A stretch of 49,274 nt of DNA. Source: Gracilaria caudata (lineage: Eukaryota > Rhodophyta > Florideophyceae > Gracilariales > Gracilariaceae). This document shows, piece by piece, positions 18,865 to 27,526 of the stretch. The number at the start of each line of letters is the position of its first letter. Positions within the stretch are counted from its first letter, which is position 1. A model generated the notes under the pieces. It worked only from the letters and a program-made list of their open reading frames with translations. It made no database searches and was not told the DNA's origin. A program made the translations under genes and the position numbers. The stretch covers positions 1 to 49,274 of the forward strand of contig JASCIV010000094.1 of NCBI GenBank assembly GCA_030374735.1, read 5' to 3'.

Positions 18865-20988
18865 ATGGAAGGTTCATCCTCTTCCTCCGATTCATCCTCT
18901 CCTGAAAGAAGGGGTCTAGGTTTTAGCAATTTGCGTCCACCTAGTCCCTCACCATCTACTTCTTCAGCTAGTTCAACTTCTTCTGATGACGTTGAGGTGC
19001 CTGGTCTATCAAGTGCATTTGGTGGGCGTCGATCTCGCACCAGGAAACGTCGTCGGAGTTCATCTCCCGGCTCACAACGGCTTCCGGGAGCATGGGAGGC
19101 ACATACGCGCGGCATTGGATCGAAAATTTTAGCAAAGCAAGGATTCACAGGCAGGCTAGGCAGGCGGGAAGATGGCATCGCAGAACCTTTGCAACCAGTG
19201 ATGAGAAGAGGGAAAGTGGGGCTTGGAGCAATTAAAAGCAAAGAAGGAAATCAGAAAAAGCGCCAGGTGTGGAACACGCTTGATGATCTTGATGCCGAGA
19301 TAGAGGCCGCGAAGAAACGTATTCAATCCACACAGAAAAGGACGAGAGTTGACAATGATACGACCAAAGTGGACGAATCTGATTCTATGGAAGATCATGA
19401 TTCGAAACCTGTTTCTGTGAAGATGTGGAACGAAATCGGCGAAAAGCTTTACCTGGCGCGGCGCACGGTTACTATCATATCTCCACAACTCTTATATGAT
19501 CTGAATCGCCTTCGGGATATGGCCATATCTCAATTGTCCGCAGCAAAGCGCGCAAAGCAGCAGGAAGATTTCATACTGCACAGTACGACATCCGAAAAGG
19601 AAAAGGCTCAAGGTGATTTGGAAAGAGTGAAAGCAGATTTGGATCAACTTGTTGCTTTGGAGAATGTTCTTGGTAGTCTCCAAAACGCGAATGATTCGTC
19701 GTCGTATGAGACAACATTGAAAGCATTATCAGATATGATGATTCAGCATAGCGATAGAGCTTATATCAAGAAGCAGAGTATATCTATGGCCCTTTCAGAG
19801 TTGGTTTGCGAAATTGTGAACACTAAGCTCTATGGGTGTCTTAAAGGCTCGCAGAAACGTGGTAAAGCCGATATTGAGGCAGCAAGTTTTGTCGGTAACG
19901 TGCTTCAGACGACCAGAACAACTCTCTCTCATGATGAGTACTCCAAACTTTGCGCTGTATCAGTCTTGGGGCCATTACGGAGACTATTATCACGCCCTGA
20001 CTGGGATGCAGTGCGAGGGGCGTGTATTGCCGATGTTCTGGTCGTCATACGTCCAATGATACCAGAAGCCTTGGTGCAAGTTTTTGCAGAAGAAGTTCTC
20101 CTTCCGAAGCTTGTTGCACATATCAAGACCACAGGGCGAACGGGAGACAAGAATGTGCCAACTCATGTATGGATCCATCCATGGCTACCAGTAACCGGTC
20201 GAAAACCACTGGTTGAAGTGCTCCATCATGTGCGAATAAGCCTTGCTGCTTCACTTGAAGCCTGGCGTTTTTCAGACCCAAAACTGCGCCGTACAGAGCT
20301 CATTGAGAACACGAAGAAGTGGAGCACCATTCTCTCGAGAAAGAAACTGCAACTTACGCTTTCGCGACACGTGACTCCAAAGCTGGAAGTCGCTTTATGT
20401 CAGGTTGACGGAAGCACAGATGATGTACCAAATGTTTTTCATCAACTTTCGGAATGGGCTGCTGTTTGCTCGAGCAGACTTCTTGCAACGGAGTTGGCTG
20501 AAGCATTTGTCAAAGGGCCTGGAAATGCGCTTCGCAGGGCCGCTTTCAAGGACTGGAAGGCGGCAAGGCGTCTGTACAAAAGATGGAGTACTTGTTTACC
20601 AGACCGTTTAAGATACCATTTCCGTCCTGTCTTAGCAGCCCTTCTTTTTGTTTTACAAACCGCTGCTATAGCAAATGAGGACATGAAAGCAAGGCTCTTA
20701 CATACTGATCTCACCCCTCTCCTCAAGAATCGTTTCCAGAGAGTTGAGACAAAGAAAGCTGTAGATCGGCCGATAATCCCTGCTAAAAAGGCGAGATTAG
20801 TTGATGTCGTCTCTATGGTAGCTGAGAAGGAAGGATTAACCTTGATTGGCTTGCCAGATGAAAGAGGACAGAAGTCCTTTAAACTTGGCCGAATTCGAGT
20901 AACTGCAGATGTTAGAAGAGGCGTATTTTTGGTTAATGGAACTGTTGTGAGCGTAGATGAGATGGTAAAGATGGCAAAGAACTTATAA
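18865..20988 (+). CDS. TFIP11: TFIP11/Ntr1-type G-patch spliceosome disassembly factor
   Basis: A 707-residue nuclear protein of the tuftelin-interacting protein 11 family (yeast Ntr1/Spp382), which activates the DEAH helicase DHX15/Prp43 through its G-patch to take apart lariat spliceosomes. A Ser-rich, Arg/Ser-rich N-terminus precedes a G-patch at about residues 76-120 (WEAHTRGIGSKILAKQGF...GKVGLGAI). A coiled-coil and a GCFC-like helical part fill the rest (THVWIHPWLPVTGRK is a good landmark). The C-terminus (RIRVTADVRRGVFLVNGTV) is conserved in the family. The open frame continues a little upstream of the ATG, starting in a KKRRKKS stretch, so a short 5' exon is not excluded. Presence of this factor fits the few introns seen nearby. 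Confidence 0.88.
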   Translation: MEGSSSSSDSSSPERRGLGFSNLRPPSPSPSTSSASSTSSDDVEVPGLSSAFGGRRSRTRKRRRSSSPGSQRLPGAWEAHTRGIGSKILAKQGFTGRLGRREDGIAEPLQPVMRRGKVGLGAIKSKEGNQKKRQVWNTLDDLDAEIEAAKKRIQSTQKRTRVDNDTTKVDESDSMEDHDSKPVSVKMWNEIGEKLYLARRTVTIISPQLLYDLNRLRDMAISQLSAAKRAKQQEDFILHSTTSEKEKAQGDLERVKADLDQLVALENVLGSLQNANDSSSYETTLKALSDMMIQHSDRAYIKKQSISMALSELVCEIVNTKLYGCLKGSQKRGKADIEAASFVGNVLQTTRTTLSHDEYSKLCAVSVLGPLRRLLSRPDWDAVRGACIADVLVVIRPMIPEALVQVFAEEVLLPKLVAHIKTTGRTGDKNVPTHVWIHPWLPVTGRKPLVEVLHHVRISLAASLEAWRFSDPKLRRTELIENTKKWSTILSRKKLQLTLSRHVTPKLEVALCQVDGSTDDVPNVFHQLSEWAAVCSSRLLATELAEAFVKGPGNALRRAAFKDWKAARRLYKRWSTCLPDRLRYHFRPVLAALLFVLQTAAIANEDMKARLLHTDLTPLLKNRFQRVETKKAVDRPIIPAKKARLVDVVSMVAEKEGLTLIGLPDERGQKSFKLGRIRVTADVRRGVFLVNGTVVSVDEMVKMAKNL

Positions 20989-21369
20989 ACCGTAAATTGC
21001 ATAGCCATACCCACCCCCTTTTACTCGTTAGAGCGAAAATGTGAAAACTGTAAGATCAAGCAAGGCACAAGTGGATGCCGCATCACTTCATCGTTTTAGT
21101 CACGATATCTTGAAAGACTTCAGACTTCTGCAGTTTTGTTCAGTGACGGAAGGACAGAGCATAGAATTATAACTCCTAATTCTCACGACTAATGCCGTGG
21201 GACCACTTTTTCAAATACCATCCAGTTTGTTTTGAATATCGCTTTGAAAGAGCTCTTGTAACTCCCGTAACAGCCGAACGTGGGTACAGAGTCGAGCTCA
21301 CTTTACCATATTAGAAAGTGCGAGGACTCTTCTCAGAAATATCCGTGGCTGATCAATCTGAAAGGCTCG

Positions 21370-21994
21370 TCAAACGTCCCAATTGAGAAGCCCGGAGTTC
21401 ATTTCATATAAGATATTTATCTTTGCGGAGTAGGCAGCAGTCTTCTCGGTTCTTGGTGTGGAGGTCAAATTTTTTTTGAAGGCCATTTCACAAAATCGGG
21501 TGCGGCAGCTTATGCCTTCCAGGAAGATCTGCAAGCTCCCTTGGAGGCCAAGCAGCTTCAGCATCTAACTCTTTTGCTTTCCAGACAGTCTCGCTTGTTT
21601 CTCTGTGATCGGCTTTTGAGAGGTGCTGGTGTTCCACTAAGAGAAAGTATGCACAGATCAAGTGGCCAGCAGCTTCAACATCTACGAAAATAAATCACAG
21701 ATCGCGACCGAGTCTTGGAGGAAAAGATAGAATCATATATCGTGGAAAGTTTCCATTGCTCGTAGCTCTCCAACTCTCATCAAGTACTTTCGATAGATTT
21801 CCTAAAGGACTGAGTTGAACATCCGTGGTCTCGTCTCCTGATTCTATCGTTGCAGTGTGCGCCGACAGACTTCCCTTATATTTCGTGAGGAAAATCAAGC
21901 TCGTGGAAGTCGCCAGCTCTGACCAGAGTCCAATAGGGAAGTCCTGGAACAAAAATCCTTTGCTAAGATCCTCCATTGCCTGCATCTGTACCAT
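21370..21994 (-). CDS. Possible small spliced gene, unknown product (tentative)
   Basis: On the minus strand a frame opens at ATG 21994 (MVQMQAMEDL...), 45 nt from the divergent QDPR-like ATG, and runs 99 codons. A GTACTT near 21787 could be a donor. TAG acceptors could be used at either of two similar segments; joining to the second (ending at 21567) would stay open to a TGA at 21370, giving about 135 residues. The implied intron with the nearer acceptor is about 106 nt, matching proven introns in this window. There is no family match, and chance open frames of this size are common, so this stays weak. Confidence 0.18.
21546..21684. repeat. Imperfect 21-22 bp direct repeat pair
   Basis: GGCCAAGCAGCTTCAGCATCTA at 21546-21567 has a near copy at 21664-21684 (one base shorter, one substitution). 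The copies are 118 bp apart. On the minus strand each reads TAG-ATG(C/T)TGAAGCTGCT. Confidence 0.6.
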
Positions 21995-22038
21995 CGATAT
22001 AGGAGATTGACTTCATCGGTTGATAACGACTACCTAAT

Positions 22039-23025
22039 ATGATACCTAGTTTCGTATGCACAGCACCCGTGGTTCGTCGTAGTGCTTTCACAGGTAACAA
22101 TGTTTGCTCACGAATTTCCAGGATCCCTGCGTCATTTGGGAGGCGGAAAACTCCAGATAATGTTAAGGGTGATCTTCGCATGTCTCTTCTTGGACGCCCG
22201 GCAAGTAAGAAATCAATTCTTGTTTTCGGCGGTGGTAGTACACTTGGAAAGGAACTTGTATCGCACTTCATTGATGCTGGATGGCGCGTGTACACTTTAG
22301 ACTTCTATGATGCAAGTGTTGAATGTGGAGGCGTGAACGGCTGCGCCTTGCCCATTGACTCGCACATTCCGGTTTCTCTAGCTCTTCCCGCGGCGGCCCC
22401 TGCTCGCATTCAGGCCGAAATTGCGAAGAACTGCCTCGCTTCTTCATGTGCGGACAAATTCGATGTCGTGGTGAACGCGACTCTCGGATTTACAACAGCA
22501 GGTTTGACAGACAGCGATCTGTTTGAAACTATGGAATACATGTATCGCACAAGTGTGGAAAGCAGTTTGGTGACGGCCAAGCTGGCTAGTGCGTTCATGG
22601 CGGAGAATGGATTTCTATTGTTAATCGGAAGTGTAGCCGCGTTACCAGGAACACATGCCCCGAAAATGCTTGGTTTTGGAGCTGCTAAGGCATCTGTGCA
22701 TCAGATTGTACGCTTGCTTGCCGGGTCAGTAGGTGTTGATTTGCCGAAGGGGTCGTCTGTTGCAGCCATTGTTCCAGAAGTTCTAGATACACCTTTGCAT
22801 CGCTCAATGAACGGAGGAGAAACTGGGGAACATTGGACACCATGTGATGTGGTGGCATCAAAACTCCTTGAATGGGCACAGAATTCTGACGCCCGTCCGC
22901 CGAATGCCTCGCTGGTTTCTATCGCCACATCAACCGAGGGACAATCAGACTCAAGTGCACGCCTAAGGGAGCACAGATTCCGACTTATACAAGATTCAAG
23001 TTTTGTTCAGAAGGCACAGTTGTAG
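22039..23025 (+). CDS. Dihydropteridine-reductase-like short-chain dehydrogenase
   Basis: A 328-residue SDR-fold protein close to quinonoid dihydropteridine reductase (QDPR), which recycles tetrahydrobiopterin with NADH. A 55-residue N-terminal extension rich in Arg and Ser suggests organelle import. The dinucleotide loop is LVFGGGSTLGKEL (61-73). The QDPR-type active-site region reads MLGFGAAKASVHQIVRLLAG (from 210): the Lys of YxxxK is present (217) but the catalytic Tyr is Phe213. Later landmarks are VPEVLDTPLHR and WTPCDVV. Vertebrate QDPR is about 244 residues. Because the Tyr is lost, activity or substrate may differ, and I leave the symbol empty. The fold and family are well supported. 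Confidence 0.8.
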   Translation: MIPSFVCTAPVVRRSAFTGNNVCSRISRIPASFGRRKTPDNVKGDLRMSLLGRPASKKSILVFGGGSTLGKELVSHFIDAGWRVYTLDFYDASVECGGVNGCALPIDSHIPVSLALPAAAPARIQAEIAKNCLASSCADKFDVVVNATLGFTTAGLTDSDLFETMEYMYRTSVESSLVTAKLASAFMAENGFLLLIGSVAALPGTHAPKMLGFGAAKASVHQIVRLLAGSVGVDLPKGSSVAAIVPEVLDTPLHRSMNGGETGEHWTPCDVVASKLLEWAQNSDARPPNASLVSIATSTEGQSDSSARLREHRFRLIQDSSFVQKAQL

Positions 23026-23423
23026 AACGGTATTCGTTTGATATTCGCTCGGCCGGCTCCTCCGTATGTTCATTCGCGTATATAGACCATTGGGATGGGC
23101 TATTTGCCGAGGTATGGGGTAGCCGGTTTTGACTTTCGGAAAGCCAAGACATATAAGATATTTGGACAACAGTTTGAAGTGTTTGAAGCTTACTAGATGA
23201 CGTATACTTTCTGTCTCGGTACCATCATTCAGTCTTCTTCTGAGTTAATGGGCACTCGCATGATACTAACTTCGGAGGGATATTACATTTAGTTGAGGTT
23301 ATACTAGAGTTTCATTGCTTCGCTTTCGAGTTCTTCTGTGCAGAGTTCATGTTAGCTAAACATCATGAAGACGTGAGGAAAATTATCTGCTACAGTTTGA
23401 ACTGATGAGCAGGGTTATAAGGT
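23026..23423. other. Convergent 3' intergenic region
   Basis: About 400 nt between the stop codons of the QDPR-like gene (+) and ADA3 (-). It should contain both 3' ends. I see no repeat, hairpin or further gene in it. Confidence 0.4.
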
Positions 23424-24590
23424 TTAATGGGATCCCCGTTTTGCGGCTTTGGTACTGATACTGGGGTGTGGCTCAGACTTTCTCTTCTTCTTCTTGGCCA
23501 CTACACGCCTTTCCTCACCTCCGGAGCATACACGTCCGTTCGATATAGTGTCTGATGCCTTTCTCGACTTGCTGATCTTGTCATGCTCCTTATACCGACC
23601 GAACATCTTTTGCATCATCTTCTGATACTTTGAGCGTGATTTTTTGTTTTTCTTCATGTTACCAATCATCTTTTCCAAGTACGCTATCTCTACGTGGTCA
23701 TTGTGTCGTTTTACCTCACGATCAAAAGCTTGATGGCGTAGTTCAATACCAATAATCCTCGTGAACAAGGAGGTTTTCCTCATTCGATTAATCATTTTGA
23801 AGTCCCGCAGCCTCCATTGCTCGTGACGAAGCGTAGAATCAAGCTCAGACTCCAAAGGGTCATCAATCAAGCCACTCTCGATAAGCTCAAGTTTGACACG
23901 TGTTTCCATAGCTACTTGAAAGGGGCGCATATCTGCATCTGAGCCATGTCCCAGATAGAAAGTGTCTTCCATCAAGTGAGTAGTTCGGGAGTTTCGGGCC
24001 GAGGGTGCACAAGTGTGAGTGGTGCCGGACGGATTTTCATCAAGCATAGCTGCAATTAAGCGTTGGGTGTACGGAAATGAATTGAGAGAAGACTTTAGCG
24101 ATTCAGAATCAACGTCTGTTAGTGGTTTCGAGTGTACATCGGAAGTCTGTTGGGATCGCGCAAGAGGGCTTGCATCTTGCGCTTTGAGTTGTGCGGAGCT
24201 TATTTTTCCATTTTGTCGATCCGCATCGGTTGACGATGAGGTGTTTCTTTTATGCTCTTTTGCGTCCTTGATTCGTTCGGAGCCGGATGCTTTTAAAGAA
24301 TTAGTCAATAAAGGGAAGCGCAAATTTGCATCATGCAAACCTCCATATGGGTTTACCGGTATGGAACGCAAAAAGCGAACATCGTCTAAGTTGATGGGCT
24401 GAAAATACTCGTCGATGACCTTCCAGAAGGCGTCCCATTCCTCGGGCTTCTGCGTAAGCGGATCAAATGCGTCAGGGGGCAGAGCGCCTGGACCAGGTTT
24501 TACGCGGGAAGGATCAAAAGGAGGAGGTGCTTTGATGGAGTCTTCGGATGCGGAGGATGCATTTTCTGGGGGACTGCGCCCCTCCCACAT
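23424..24590 (-). CDS. TADA3: ADA3/TADA3, SAGA-type histone acetyltransferase adaptor
   Basis: A 388-residue protein; the ATG at 24590 is the first in frame. Its C-terminal third matches the Ada3 family: a TQRLIAAMLDE helix (about 175-185), PFQVAMETRVKLELIESGLI (from about 223), a long helix with RHEQWRLRDF and IELRHQAFDREVKRHNDHVEIAYLEKM, ending in a Lys-rich nuclear-type tail. An N-terminal segment (WDAFWKVIDEYFQPINLDDVRFL, about 52-74) resembles the conserved N-terminal part of fungal and animal Ada3. Ada3 joins Ada2 and Gcn5 in the acetyltransferase module of SAGA/ADA complexes, linking activators to histone acetylation. The middle is low-complexity. Divergence is high but the pattern is distinctive. 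Confidence 0.75.
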   Translation of the reverse strand: MWEGRSPPENASSASEDSIKAPPPFDPSRVKPGPGALPPDAFDPLTQKPEEWDAFWKVIDEYFQPINLDDVRFLRSIPVNPYGGLHDANLRFPLLTNSLKASGSERIKDAKEHKRNTSSSTDADRQNGKISSAQLKAQDASPLARSQQTSDVHSKPLTDVDSESLKSSLNSFPYTQRLIAAMLDENPSGTTHTCAPSARNSRTTHLMEDTFYLGHGSDADMRPFQVAMETRVKLELIESGLIDDPLESELDSTLRHEQWRLRDFKMINRMRKTSLFTRIIGIELRHQAFDREVKRHNDHVEIAYLEKMIGNMKKNKKSRSKYQKMMQKMFGRYKEHDKISKSRKASDTISNGRVCSGGEERRVVAKKKKRKSEPHPSISTKAAKRGSH

Positions 24591-25519
24591 GTCCAATTGT
24601 TACGACTGCAGTGCGGTGCGATGGCAGGTTCTGGACGGCAGGGATGATGTTCGGGGGGCGTAAGGGAGCTTTGAGGACCGCATAGCAGGGGGGGGGGGGG
24701 GGGGGGTTGGGACGCTTTGACACCCCTTGGTGGCACTGGCGACTGGCAACGAGGACACGCCCGGAGGGCGAACGACACTCCTGCGCGCGAGTGTCTGGTC
24801 GCGGGGTGTAAGCACGGCGGGTGTGAAAAGCGCAGCCGAAACGAAAAAAAATGGCTGCTCCTGCGCGGTAGCACCCAATGAAATTGCTGGAGAACTGTCT
24901 CGCCTCCACGGAGCACAAGTGCCGTGCCGATGCATACAGCTGGTGCAATCTGTTTCCTCTCCCCGCAACCCCAACCAAACAGCATTCCTTTCAAGGCATC
25001 CAACCGGCAGCGTCGTGACCTTGGGCCGCGTGGTCGCGATGTCACGATTGCAATGAGATATGGACTAAACGCCGGTGATTCCTTGTCAGCGACACTGGCC
25101 AACACTACTGAGGTTCCGCGCGTTCCAAACTTTGATTGTCTACCATTGCTGCTAGCTTGGACTGGTAGCCTTCGAAGAAAAGGCGGCTCACTTTGTGCGT
25201 ATCTGTGTTCACGTCGCAAATGTTGAAGGGATAAGAAGGCTAACCGGTCACACTTGTGTTTAGTGGTGCCGAAAAAAATGCGACAAAGTATGAGCGACAT
25301 CTTTAGCATTCAGTTCCATTTCTTTAGGCTAAAACACAAACGCGTACATATAACTCTCCCTTCCTTTGCAACACAAGCATATTACACAATGACTTGGGAT
25401 GGTATCTATCGACGGATGACGTCGTGCCTTCCACTTCCATCTACATCTTCCTGAACAAGCCAAACTTCGTTTTGGTTTGGCTCCCTCAGGTGCTTCTTTC
25501 TGAAGCCATGGTGTATAGC
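24591..25519. promoter_or_regulatory. 5' region of ADA3 with poly-G tract
   Basis: A 930-nt stretch without a convincing gene. It contains a run of 19 G (24688-24706) about 100 nt before the ADA3 ATG (C run on the coding strand). Frames here, including a minus frame with a proline run made by the C tract and a plus frame at 24727-25056, look accidental. The first part (to about 24970) is GC-rich, the remainder balanced. Confidence 0.4.
24688..24706 (+). repeat. Poly-G run of 19
   Basis: An uninterrupted run of 19 G on the plus strand. It could form a G-quadruplex and is likely length-variable. It sits in the presumed promoter or 5' UTR of ADA3. Confidence 0.85.
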
Positions 25520-26689
25520 TCAAATTCCTAAACACACGATGGCCTCTAGCTCTTTCTGCGTGAGCACTTCCGACATGTGCACCAGGCGATGTTCTTCAAC
25601 TGATTTGTGTGCAGCAACTCCAATAGCCACAGAAAGCAAGCCCTGAATTAACCCCGCCGTTGGAACTTTTTCGTACCCGTCCTTCCTCATTGCCTTTAAT
25701 GCTTTCATAATGTCCAGGTGTTCAAGGAAAGAACTGCCATGATGATGACCCTGGTACTTAATTCTTTCATCATCCACTATCTCTTCGCTAACATTTCCAC
25801 ATGAATGTTCTCCACGAATTCCTCTTCGCACCTCAAGCTGCGGCAGGAACGCTTCAAGTTTACCTTTTGACCCAGTGATAGACACCTCCTCTTGAGATCG
25901 ACTAGCCTCAGCAAACATGCATAAATCGAGGCATGCTCTCGCTCCCCCAGAGTACTGAACAATAACAAAACCGTTATCGAGAATATCAGACTTTTCCCCA
26001 TCGTATACCTCGTCTAAGTGATTCACGTCCTGAGCTCCTGACGCAAAAACTGAGAGTGGAACTGCAGGGTGAAGTATGCGGTTGAAGAGATCAAAAAAGT
26101 GACAACACTTCTCCACGAATGTCCCACCAGAATTCTTCGAAAATCGATTCCAGTTACGAACTTTTCTTAGGAACGGGAAGCGATGCTCACGAATTGCAAC
26201 CATTATTGGCGCGCCAATCACTCCTGCCTTGGTATCAGCTATAATCCGAGATATCGGTGGCATGTAGCAATATTCAAGACCAACGTATGTTATTCCAGGA
26301 CGCCCATTTGCTGCATCAAGAACTTCACGACAATGCTCTATAGTTGTGCATAACGGCTTCTCGACCAGAACATGCATATTGGGACTGGCGACGTCATATG
26401 CTTCCATTAGTACGCGGTGATGTGTATGGTTCGGAGTGGCAATTATAGCGACATCACAAAGGCTCGCAGAGAAGAAATCCCTGGAGTTGTCAAAGAACTG
26501 TACCTCTGCACTGTCGTCGGAAGCTTCGGTTTCAAACAGTTTGCGGCAAGTGGCGAGTGATTCTGGGTAATCATCTGCCACACAGGTAATTTGCGCTGTT
26601 GGGACTTCCAGTAGGTTGCGAATATGTTCGATTCCCATGAGTCCCACTCCAACAATCCCGTATGTTATGGAGTCCTGATTGCTGTTCAT
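25520..26689 (-). CDS. Gfo/Idh/MocA family NAD(P)-dependent oxidoreductase
   Basis: A 389-residue cytosolic-looking dehydrogenase. The ATG at 26689 gives MNSNQDSITYGIVGVGLMG, with the Rossmann GxGxxG at 14-19. The family's EKP motif is present (VLVEKPLCTT, about 108-117), and the active-site segment reads GGTFVEKCCHFFDLFNRI (from about 188), where the EKCCHFFD pattern marks a subgroup of sugar/inositol-type dehydrogenases. The C-terminal beta-sheet domain follows. Members oxidise sugars, inositols or related alcohols. The substrate here is unknown; myo- or scyllo-inositol dehydrogenase-like is the best guess. Length is typical (330-400). Confidence 0.85.
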   Translation of the reverse strand: MNSNQDSITYGIVGVGLMGIEHIRNLLEVPTAQITCVADDYPESLATCRKLFETEASDDSAEVQFFDNSRDFFSASLCDVAIIATPNHTHHRVLMEAYDVASPNMHVLVEKPLCTTIEHCREVLDAANGRPGITYVGLEYCYMPPISRIIADTKAGVIGAPIMVAIREHRFPFLRKVRNWNRFSKNSGGTFVEKCCHFFDLFNRILHPAVPLSVFASGAQDVNHLDEVYDGEKSDILDNGFVIVQYSGGARACLDLCMFAEASRSQEEVSITGSKGKLEAFLPQLEVRRGIRGEHSCGNVSEEIVDDERIKYQGHHHGSSFLEHLDIMKALKAMRKDGYEKVPTAGLIQGLLSVAIGVAAHKSVEEHRLVHMSEVLTQKELEAIVCLGI

Positions 26690-27526
26690 GTTTGGCGGGA
26701 TTATAAGAAACAAAGTTCTGCCAAGGGAGGGATTTCGTCGTGACGATTAAATAGGGAGCCGGCACCACGACTGCATTATCGCCAAAACGGCATTCTTGTC
26801 TTGAGTTATTTCTACTCTTGGACTCGATTCCACTTCGGGTGTCACAAGGTTGGAGATCAGGACTGTGAGATAGCATTTTTCTCCAATCAATTACAAGGGT
26901 CGACGAGTGTAGTCAGTTGCAGAGTATCGTATCTTGCCCTCTCACTTTCATGGAATGGAAATAAAGCACTACAGTAGTGCCAGGAACGAAAAGTCTGTGA
27001 AGCAAAGTCTCAAGTTCGTTTGAAGACCTGTGTTACAAGGGTAATGAATGTGACATAGAGGCGCTTTTTTTTCTGTGAGAGATAAGTCACGCGAATATGC
27101 GGGATTATAAGTGGTTACAAGAAGATACTGTATTGCTAACGGCGAAGGTGGCCTGAAAAGATGTTGGCCTTTCTAGTGAGAGAGCGCACTTTCTACAAAT
27201 GCGGTACGCAGTAAGTTGTAATTAAGCTGATGTGCTCATAAACAGAGAGAGAACGGTGGAGGACTCGTTTGAGCTCGACAATGTCAGCGTGCACAGCGTG
27301 TGGTTTGTTCTGTCGTTGTACCTTTTGTACCGTTGCATCCTCTGTTCCGAACAAATAAAACATTAACCTTTGACGAAAATGATCTGAACTTCCCTACCCA
27401 ATTTTGAAGCATCTGGGTTTTCATCTTCTGCCAGTCAGGTCAGTCCGGGTCCACTACTTCCTGCTGTTCGAAACCGTCCTCTTTAACAATACCAGTTATG
27501 AGTTACTATCGTCTGGATTCTTAGCA
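26690..27526. promoter_or_regulatory. Divergent region between oxidoreductase and PLP-enzyme genes
   Basis: About 840 nt upstream of both genes. Contains no recognised gene. The frame of the PLP enzyme is open back to 27404 but without ATG, so a 5' UTR or an upstream exon may lie here. Confidence 0.35.

Larger units (their letters stand above)
20989..22038. other. Intergenic region with duplicated splice-acceptor-like segment
   Basis: About 1.05 kb lies between TFIP11 and the QDPR-like gene. The minus strand has an ATG-initiated frame at 21695-21994 (99 codons, unrecognised), and downstream two near-identical segments (21546-21567 and 21664-21684) each preceded on that strand by TAG. A small spliced minus-strand gene is possible but not proven. 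Confidence 0.3.

Noticed and set aside
21500..21994. Selenoprotein with in-frame TGA at 21695
   Set aside because: No homologue known to me, no SECIS structure seen, and a splice explanation is at least as good.
24500..25309. Minus-strand frame of 269 codons with a proline run
   Set aside because: The proline run is made by the G19 tract; it overlaps the ADA3 start and has no conserved motif.
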